Assembly: GCF_031426495.1 (NCBI RefSeq)
Contig: NZ_JANPLK010000009.1
Coordinates: 1 to 64,000, forward strand
DNA: 64,000 nt
Source of the DNA: Gemmatimonas sp.
Lineage (GTDB): Bacteria > Gemmatimonadota > Gemmatimonadetes > Gemmatimonadales > Gemmatimonadaceae
Direction of reading: 5' to 3'
The position numbers were made by a program, and so were the translations under genes. Below, piece by piece: positions 1 to 5,712 of the stretch (the stretch's first letter is position 1; each line of letters opens with the position of its first letter). Under the pieces are notes generated by a model, which ran no database searches, was not told where the DNA came from, and saw only the letters and a list, made by a program, of their open reading frames with translations.

Positions 1-28
1 CGACGCCCGGCCTCGTGCGCCCGGCGTT

Positions 29-48
29 GTGGCGAAGCGCTTCGCCAC
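29..48. repeat. 20-bp perfect palindrome
   Basis: GTGGCGAAGCGCTTCGCCAC is its own reverse complement. It lies at the left end of the window, just beyond the 3' end of an IS21-type transposase remnant. It could be a regulatory dyad or debris of a mobile element. There is no flanking U-tract that would make it a terminator. Confidence 0.6.
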
Positions 49-79
49 TACGATGTGGACCTGGCTGAGTGCCGGGCCC

Positions 80-390
80 TACAGCGTAACACACCTTTCC
101 GTTTGAGCTCGGCGTGGATCGTCGGCCAGTCCGGCTGGAGCCGCGCCCCGGTCGGCGGTCTGTGATCCGTGAAGAGGCACGTGGCTACGACCACCTCTCC
201 GGGGTCCGGTGCCAGTGGGCACAGCAGCCGCGACGCCCGAAGGTGGCGTAGGCACTCGCTGATCGTGCTTTGGGACAGCCCGAACCGACAGCACGCTTCG
301 TGGCAACTCTGTGATGCAGGACATCTCGCAGGTCCGCAGCTTTATCGGAGGACTGTGGTCTGCGCGCGGCTGAACGCTTCTACGCGCCGA
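80..390 (-). pseudogene. IS21-family transposase (IstA-like) remnant
   Basis: On the minus strand, successive reading frames give peptides resembling IstA of IS21-type elements. One frame reads FGLSQSTISECLRHLRASRL then LCPLAPDPGE, resembling the HTH segment followed by the WPLP segment. Further on come LQPDWPTIHAELKRKG and, after a frame change, VTL, which match the IstA block (p)DWa-IH-ELkrKGVTL. No single open frame covers the match, and neither the N-terminal start nor the DDE catalytic core is present in the window. It is therefore a decayed fragment. The assignment rests on motif recall rather than an alignment. The longest open frames overlapping it look like out-of-frame readings. Confidence 0.45.
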
Positions 391-841
391 CTTCTCCGTC
401 CCAGCGCCGCACCTATCCTCGGCTTGGGAAAGCATGCCTCAGAGGTGGCCGATCCGCTCGAATCCGAAAGCGACGTACGCTCCAGCGGCACAGCCTACCG
501 GCGCTTATCGGTATTCACAGTCGCAAACGGTTTGCCGCCTAAGTCCGCCGCGCGCATCTAATTTATAGAAGCGAGTGGACCCACGAGCGCGGAATGGCCG
601 CCACTCGATTTCCGGAAAGGAACCATCAGCACAACCTGTTGATGTGACTCAACTTACAGCTTCCCTCGACGTCTGCATGCGACGGCCTCGTCGAGGGGGA
701 ATTAAGCCGCCGTTCGAGAGCTAGATCTCAACCGTAATGCGCATTGCTTCCTCGAGTTCGAGTCTTAGTTTCGTACCCCACATCGAAGCTTAAGATGTCT
801 CCATGTCTGACGGCAAGTAGGCCCCATTCGCAACGGATGGA
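391..841. other. no gene recognised; one small inverted repeat
   Basis: This stretch contains no open frame with protein-like composition on either strand and is more AT-rich than the core regions to the right. An 8-bp inverted repeat (CCCTCGAC at 663-670 and GTCGAGGG at 690-697, 19-nt loop) lies 3' of the patatin gene and could end its transcript, although no U-tract follows. Integron attC-type boxes were looked for and not found. Confidence 0.4.
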
Positions 842-2479
842 TCAGTATCCGGGTGCACAGATTTCCGCGGAGAAAATAGTGCCCGGTGCGATGTCTTCGC
901 CGATCCAGCCAAGCAGATACTCCGCCGGGGTGAGCGCCAGCTCCAAAACGACAGCATTCGTTTCCTCGGGAGTCATCGGCCGACCGGGGTTTTTTCCAGT
1001 GGTTTTCACGGACTGCCGGAGATAGTAGCCCGGGTGAGTCTTTGGCAAGACCGTGAGTAGCGTGATCTTCGGCGTTGTGGTACCCGCCCGCATGGTGGAC
1101 AGTTGCATGCAGTCCACGCCGGTACGATGTAACTCGCGAAATACTCCTCGGAGCTCATGAGAGTACTGAAGCCGAAATGGTGCGCCTGTCTCTTCGGGGT
1201 GAATAGCCGGACTAAAGAACAGCAGATAGGATCGATAGCTTGGTCGCTGGGGGTCTCGCGCTTTTAGCTGGATGGTTCGTCGTCGCGCGTGCTTATGGTC
1301 GTAGACCTCCGTCCGAAGCGTTTGAAGGAATTCGTACGGCGTATCACCCGAAACGCCAATTCGCACGCACTCCAACGGTCGCTCAAATGCGCTGAATTGC
1401 ATCTGATACTGGAGAAAGTCTGGTGCCCGTTGGCCGACGAGCGATCCCCCTGCACGCACAAGCATGCGCACCTCGTGATATCGAACCTTGACGTCGGCAT
1501 GCTGGGCTCGAAACAGCTCATCGTGACGGTGCAACGTATCCAGACTATCGACATCCTCCTCGACGTCAACGATATCGGGGATGGCGGGAGGGGCAGGACT
1601 CACGGCCGGGGAGGGGGGCGGGGGCGACTCCACGTCGGCCAGTGTTCGGAAGAAGCGATCCGATTCCGCCAGCGTGGCGTGATAGTGTCCCTCCATTCCT
1701 TCATGCAACGCCCAATGAAAATTCAACGTCTCGGGCTTTGGATCGAGTAGCAACAAACGTCGTTCAAGAACCGTCCGCTGCGCCCGTCGCACCGAGTTGG
1801 CAATGGCTGCGTCGAGCAACGACACGGCGAAATCGAGCACGCTTTCCGGCGCCCCGCGCGATCCCGTCCGGAACGTGATACCAGTGATCAGACCGTGCGT
1901 CTTCTCGTCCGAATCCAAGACGTCTACCGGGAAATTCTCGCAGATGCCGCCATCAACGAGCAACATGCCGCCATTTGCCGTGCTTGGCCCACGCAGATAG
2001 AACGGTATGGCACACGAATCAAGCACGGCGTTCACAACGTCCATCTGCGGGTCCTTCTCGGTTGCGTAGACGTGCGCTCGACCGTTGGTCAGATCAGTCG
2101 CGACGACGTGCAGCGGAATCCGGAGATCCTTGAATAACGAAACTTTATGCTCCGCCAGCACAGCCCGTAGCGCGTCGCGAATTGGATCAATGGCCACCAT
2201 CGGCTGACCGCGCGCTGCTCGCACCAATTGCCAGGCGTTCGGAGGCGGAACAATGCGTTCCAGGCCTTTTCGATTGTCAATAATCCGTCGGCGCAGATGT
2301 TCAAAGTTCACGCCTGCGGCGAAGAGAGCGGCGGCGATGGCCCCCGCCGAGGTGCCTGCAATTCGAGTCACCTTGATGAGCCCAAGCTTTTCAAGGCGCT
2401 GGACTGCGTCCAGTGCCGCGAGGAGGCCGCACAGCTTGGCGCCTCCTCCTTGCACTGCGAGTTGGAGTCGAATTGTCAT
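842..2479 (-). CDS. patatin-like phospholipase with an unassigned C-terminal domain
   Basis: The 545-residue product has a patatin fold in residues 1-270: an oxyanion-hole glycine loop GGGAK at 11-15, the nucleophile elbow GTSAG with Ser44, and the catalytic Asp of the DGG motif at 176. Such enzymes hydrolyse acyl esters of membrane lipids. Lys15 is followed by LCG rather than the usual G. A proline-rich linker (SPPPPSPAVSPAPP, about 285-300) leads into roughly 240 residues that I cannot assign. No signal peptide or transmembrane segment is visible, so a cytosolic enzyme is likely. The gene stands alone between transposase remnants. Some bacterial patatins are anti-phage effectors (for example CapV), but no nucleotide cyclase or sensor partner is visible here, so a defence role is only a possibility. 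There is no good ribosome-binding site before the ATG. Confidence 0.85.
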   Translation of the reverse strand: MTIRLQLAVQGGGAKLCGLLAALDAVQRLEKLGLIKVTRIAGTSAGAIAAALFAAGVNFEHLRRRIIDNRKGLERIVPPPNAWQLVRAARGQPMVAIDPIRDALRAVLAEHKVSLFKDLRIPLHVVATDLTNGRAHVYATEKDPQMDVVNAVLDSCAIPFYLRGPSTANGGMLLVDGGICENFPVDVLDSDEKTHGLITGITFRTGSRGAPESVLDFAVSLLDAAIANSVRRAQRTVLERRLLLLDPKPETLNFHWALHEGMEGHYHATLAESDRFFRTLADVESPPPPSPAVSPAPPAIPDIVDVEEDVDSLDTLHRHDELFRAQHADVKVRYHEVRMLVRAGGSLVGQRAPDFLQYQMQFSAFERPLECVRIGVSGDTPYEFLQTLRTEVYDHKHARRRTIQLKARDPQRPSYRSYLLFFSPAIHPEETGAPFRLQYSHELRGVFRELHRTGVDCMQLSTMRAGTTTPKITLLTVLPKTHPGYYLRQSVKTTGKNPGRPMTPEETNAVVLELALTPAEYLLGWIGEDIAPGTIFSAEICAPGY

Positions 2480-2738
2480 TGGAGGAAACGTAAGGTGGAC
2501 GCGGCGGCTTCCGTGGGCGTAAACGCCGCGCTAGTTAGAACCTCATGCTCGTCATGGAGGCGCACGAGAGGGCAGGCTTACATAAACGGCCCAACGACGT
2601 GAACAAAATAAGAGTCAGACGACCGAAGTCTTACAATGCTTCGCGAACTGCATTGCGCTCGACGAGCAGGCACTACGAACGGACCGCTTGATATCACCAG
2701 CCTGGATCAGTTCGTCGACGACACGAAAAGAAAAGCAC

Positions 2739-2912
2739 CTGAATCGGACACCCGCCGAAGAACGCGCCCTCAGCCTCTCGCGATGCCGCGTTCAACTGAT
2801 TGCGCAATTCCGGCGGCAGCGTTGGAGCCGTTGGCGTGTAGATCAGCACTACGCGCTACCTCTCTCTACGGTCGTGATAGCGATGCGTTGCCCGGGATTA
2901 AGTCGGCCCTCG
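2739..2912 (+). pseudogene. IS481-family transposase remnant
   Basis: One frame reads LIAQFRRQRWSRWRVDQ, then ALPLSTVVIAM and GLSRPS. This closely resembles the second helix-turn-helix of IS481-type transposases (typical form: RRQRWTGKRIAHELGLPLSTV-x-R-x-L-RRLGLSRLS). The catalytic DDE domain is absent, and the frame degenerates on both sides. It is a short decayed fragment within the 830-bp gene-free gap between the patatin and the peptide locus. Apart from this fragment and the 7-bp tandem array, I see nothing else in 2480-3314. Confidence 0.5.
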
Positions 2913-2975
2913 CGGGTGGTGCGCCCTTGTTGGTGACAGCGCGCAAATCTTCCCCGTGTTGGACAACGCAAATTG

Positions 2976-3017
2976 GACGCACGACGCACGACGCACGACG
3001 CAAGACGCACGACGCAC
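2976..3017. repeat. tandem array, six 7-bp units (GACGCAC)
   Basis: Six head-to-tail copies of GACGCAC, the fourth reading GACGCAA. The array lies about 300 bp upstream of the first cysteine-rich peptide. A 7-bp unit cannot keep a reading frame, which supports non-coding status. It may be a simple slippage repeat or a cluster of binding sites. Confidence 0.85.
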
Positions 3018-3314
3018 ACGCGCGAGCATGCGAAGGACGGTAACTGTTGCTCGCCCATACCAAGGGCCGGATAGCGAAAGCTGGCCGCTGGCGCGACGGT
3101 CGCTGGTGTCGAACATTCGCGTCGGTGGGGCGTGCGGAGGATGACACGTGCGCGTCTCCGCTCTGATAGTAGATGCGTTGCGTATGGGGGGCGACCGGGA
3201 CCAGCACCGGCCGGCGTCGCTCGCGGACAGCGAATCACGCCGCCCCGCCTCCTGCAATTGAACGGGACCTCCCCGGTCGAATGCGTTGCACACTCTTCGA
3301 AGGAGATCTACGCA

Positions 3315-3524
3315 ATGAAAAAGAAGCTCTGGGTACTCGGAATGGCCGCCGTCGTAGGTGCCGGACTCCTCACGGCGCCGCAGCGTGCGGAGGCGGCGGT
3401 GCGGTGCCACTCGAACGGGTCGGCGTGCTGGGCGAACAACCCTCAGGCGTGCTGCTCTGGGAACTGTGACCTGGCCGCGGCCGGTGACATCGCGGGCAAG
3501 TGCCGCGCGGTAAGCGACGAATAG
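3315..3524 (+). CDS. small secreted cysteine-rich peptide 1 (knottin-framework)
   Basis: The 69-residue precursor has a strong ribosome-binding site (AAGGAG, 3299-3304) before the ATG. A classical signal peptide (KKK, hydrophobic core, AEA-A cleavage near residue 27) precedes a mature region of about 42 residues. The mature part has six cysteines spaced C-X6-C-X7-CC-X3-C-X11-C, starting VRCHSNGSACW. This order and spacing fit the inhibitor-cystine-knot consensus, but I recognise no named family. The second peptide at 4295 has identical spacing, and a DsbA-like oxidoreductase gene begins 34 bp downstream. The role is unknown; a secreted toxin, inhibitor or signalling peptide is conceivable. 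The disulfide connectivity is inferred from spacing only. Confidence 0.8.
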   Translation: MKKKLWVLGMAAVVGAGLLTAPQRAEAAVRCHSNGSACWANNPQACCSGNCDLAAAGDIAGKCRAVSDE

Positions 3525-3558
3525 CGCGGACGGCGACGACGCTGACGACTAGCCTCGT

Positions 3559-4226
3559 ATGACAACCAACGCCGTCAAAGGTATTGGGGAGAAGCTCTTG
3601 AACGTGGCCATCGCCGTGCTAACAGTGTGCGCGGTGGCGGTCACCTCCATACGCGTCATCGACTGGGTGAAGCGCCCCGCCGATCCGCTTGAGCCGCGCT
3701 CCATCTCGAATGCGGCGACCTTCGCCGGCTCGCGGCACGTCCTGGGCAACCCGGCCGCGAAAGTCCGCATCATTGAGTTCTCGGACTTTCAATGCCCGTA
3801 CTGCAGGAAGGCGGCGGTCGATCTCAAAGACTTGGTCGCTCGCTATCCTGAGCTAGTGGCCTAGAGTATCGGCACTTCCCCATTTCAGGGCATCAGTTCG
3901 CAGTAGCAAGTGCCGCCGCGGCCGAATGCGCGGGAGATCAGGGTCGCTTCTTCGAGTACCATGATCAGCTATTTGCGAACGCCGATTCTATCGGGAAGAC
4001 GTCATTCGCGGCGTTTGCCGTACGTGCCGGGGTGGCGGACACGGGGCGGTTTGGCCAGTGCTTGGCAGACTCCGCCACGGTCGCACGCGTCGAAGTGGAC
4101 CGTATTCGCGGTACGCGCCTACCGGTTGATGGCACGCCGACGTTGATCATCAATGATCAAGTGATCGGTGGATTCCCTGGAAAGAAGCGCTTGGAAGAGC
4201 TGGTAAAGGCAGCCCAGTATCAGTAG
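3559..4226 (+). pseudogene. membrane-anchored DsbA-like thiol oxidoreductase, single-base frameshift
   Basis: The product would be about 222 residues: an N-terminal membrane segment (about 12-35), a thioredoxin fold with active site C79-P-Y-C82 in FSDFQCPYCRKA, a helical insertion, and a cis-proline loop LPVDGTPTLI near the end. This is the architecture of periplasmic DsbA-type disulfide oxidases. After YPELVA the frame meets TAG at 3862-3864. Shifting by one base restores LEYRHFPISGHQF and runs in frame to the stop at 4224-4226. A missing C in GTGGCC(C)TAGAG explains the break. Either the gene is inactivated or one base was lost in the assembly. It lies between two cysteine-rich peptide genes, so forming their disulfides is its likely job (inference). 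Confidence 0.75.
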
Positions 4227-4294
4227 ACACACGGCGGCCGTGCACGACGTGCGGACCGCCCCCATTGCACACAACGTATCCCTTGGAGCCAACC

Positions 4295-4495
4295 ATGAAG
4301 CGTGCTTTCTCCCTCGTCCTCGGCACCGCAATCCTACTGGCCGCAGCCGCCGAATCGAGCGTCGCGGCTGCGGCGCCGCGGTGTTCGTCGAACGGTTCCG
4401 TATGTTTGGCGAGCAACGCTGGAGCGTGTTGCACGGCGGTCTGCAACCTCGCCCATGCGGACGATACCAAAGGCGTCTGCGCGGCCATCGAGTAG
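4295..4495 (+). CDS. small secreted cysteine-rich peptide 2 (knottin-framework)
   Basis: A 66-residue precursor preceded by TTGGAG six bases before the ATG. The signal peptide (MKRAFS, hydrophobic stretch, cleavage near VAAAA-P) precedes a mature part of about 38 residues with cysteines spaced C-X6-C-X7-CC-X3-C-X11-C, exactly as in the peptide at 3315. Shared residues include SNGS between Cys1 and Cys2 and the CC pair, while the loops differ (LASNAGA against WANNPQA). This is the pattern of a paralogous pair with conserved scaffold and diverging loops. It starts 68 bp after the frameshifted DsbA-like gene and is probably in the same transcript. Function unknown. Confidence 0.78.
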   Translation: MKRAFSLVLGTAILLAAAAESSVAAAAPRCSSNGSVCLASNAGACCTAVCNLAHADDTKGVCAAIE

Positions 4496-4560
4496 GCATC
4501 TCGCGTCTCAGTAGGCGCGCGGCGGCTTCAATCTCCACCACGTGCCACATTGCGCGCATC

Positions 4561-4759
4561 ATGAGCGTGTGTGCTCTCTCGTCCTCGGCGCCGTCATCTG
4601 GCGGCAGCCTCTGCCGAATCGAACGTGGCATGTGCGGCGCCGCGTTGTTCCATAGCCGGTTCCCGTTGTTACGCGGACCGTCCCGAATTCTGTTGCTCGG
4701 CGTTCTGTGTTCGAAGTTCCGACGGATTTAGTGGCGTGCTGCTGGTCCTACGACATTGA
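4561..4759 (+). pseudogene. third cysteine-rich peptide copy, degraded
   Basis: DNA from 4561 aligns with the peptide gene at 4295, but small indels move the frame within the signal-peptide part. The mature part is read from about 4571 in another frame: APRCSIAGSRCY, then CCSAFC. This retains C-X6-C-X7-CC-X3-C. The sixth cysteine is lost in that frame: VRSSDGFSGVLL is read where a one-base shift would restore a Cys codon. The copy therefore has at least two lesions and is unlikely to be made. It shows the family was tandemly amplified here. Confidence 0.65.
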
Positions 4760-4815
4760 ACTGGCGCCCCGCGTCTCAGGTTTCAGCAGATGCCCCGCCC
4801 CTCGTTGGGGCCGAC

Positions 4816-4850
4816 GTCCGGTCGGCGAGACCCATTCTCGCCGACCGGAC
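4816..4850 (+). promoter_or_regulatory. 15-bp perfect stem-loop before the receptor gene
   Basis: GTCCGGTCGGCGAGA (4816-4830) and TCTCGCCGACCGGAC (4836-4850) are perfect reverse complements around the loop CCCAT. The structure ends 16 bp before the likely receptor start at 4867. No U-run follows, so it is not a classical intrinsic terminator. It could separate the peptide genes from the receptor, block read-through, or act as an operator or leader structure. Confidence 0.7.
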
Positions 4851-4866
4851 GCGAATACTCCATGAG

Positions 4867-5712
4867 ATGCGACGGACAATGACGATAAGGTGGCGCAGTA
4901 CGCTGCGAGTCGGCTTGATAATCGGGGCGGTGTACGGCCGCCTCCTCGCGGCGCAAGGCCCGCGCGAATCCATCGTCGTTCGGGTACAGAACGATAGTGC
5001 GCGCGCCCTGGCCGGCGTGGCGGTGATCGTGGTTCGAGGGCCGGATCGTGCATCCCAGCAGGTCATCACGGGCTCCGCCGGCGTGGCGTCCGTGGAGTTC
5101 GCGGACGGCACCGGCGACTACCTCGTGTCTGCGAAGGCCGCCGGCTATGCGGCGGTGCGTCGCCGCATCACGGCCGCCGAGGGGGAGCATCGTTTCCGAA
5201 TTACCCTCCTGCTAAAACCGGATACGACGCGGCTGGTTGCCATCCGCGTGCGAGCCGCGCGCGACGCGCCGCCACCCTTTCATCGCTCTTCGTTCGACCA
5301 ACAGCCGGGCGACGTGCCGGGCGTGGTTGGTGGCGTCACGGGCTTCGTGACGCCAGAGCTGGCAGGTTCGATTGACGCGCTTGCGTTGACGGTGCCGGGC
5401 ACCGTGGCCGGCTCGACTGGGTTAAGCGTTAACGGTTTGTCCGCCGACCAAAACGCGGTTCGCCTCAATGGTGGGGAGTTCTCCTCAGGCAGCCTACCGC
5501 GCGCGGCGCGCGTCGAGACCCGCGTCCAGACGAGCACCTTCGACGCGACACGCGGGGGCTTCGCTGGCGCCGCTGTCGATCTCCACCTTGGTCCCGGTTC
5601 GCGCACTTACCAGCGGCGCTCGGCGTTCGGGACGCTCTCCGGAACTCCGTTCCTCGCCTCGGCAAAGGCCAACTCCCGGCCCGTCGGCCTGTCCACGCTC
5701 AGTAGCGAATGA
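4867..5712 (+). CDS. TonB-dependent-receptor-like protein, N-terminal part (frame broken)
   Basis: The first part has a signal peptide (MRRTMTIRWRSTLRVGLIIG, cleavage near LLAAQ), then a carboxypeptidase-regulatory-like beta-sandwich (about 40-115; VVRVQNDSARALAGVAV, with turn G-D-Y-L-V-S-A-K-A-A-G-Y), then a plug-like region with LSVNGLSADQNAVRLNG and ATRGGFAGAAVDLHLGPG. This is the Oar-like layout of outer-membrane receptors. The frame stops at 5710-5712 after LSTLSSE. Reading continues one base over in the next ORF (TYNVAAQ), so GAA(C)TGACC with a lost C would join both into one protein of about 1,218 residues. The longer ORF starts at 4756, but its first 37 codons look non-coding and span the stem-loop. 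Confidence 0.7.
   Translation: MRRTMTIRWRSTLRVGLIIGAVYGRLLAAQGPRESIVVRVQNDSARALAGVAVIVVRGPDRASQQVITGSAGVASVEFADGTGDYLVSAKAAGYAAVRRRITAAEGEHRFRITLLLKPDTTRLVAIRVRAARDAPPPFHRSSFDQQPGDVPGVVGGVTGFVTPELAGSIDALALTVPGTVAGSTGLSVNGLSADQNAVRLNGGEFSSGSLPRAARVETRVQTSTFDATRGGFAGAAVDLHLGPGSRTYQRRSAFGTLSGTPFLASAKANSRPVGLSTLSSE

Noticed and set aside
1..841. integron cassette array with attC sites
   Set aside because: The accessory character suggested it, but no R''/L''...L'/R' boxes (GTTRRRY with matching partner) or integrase were found.
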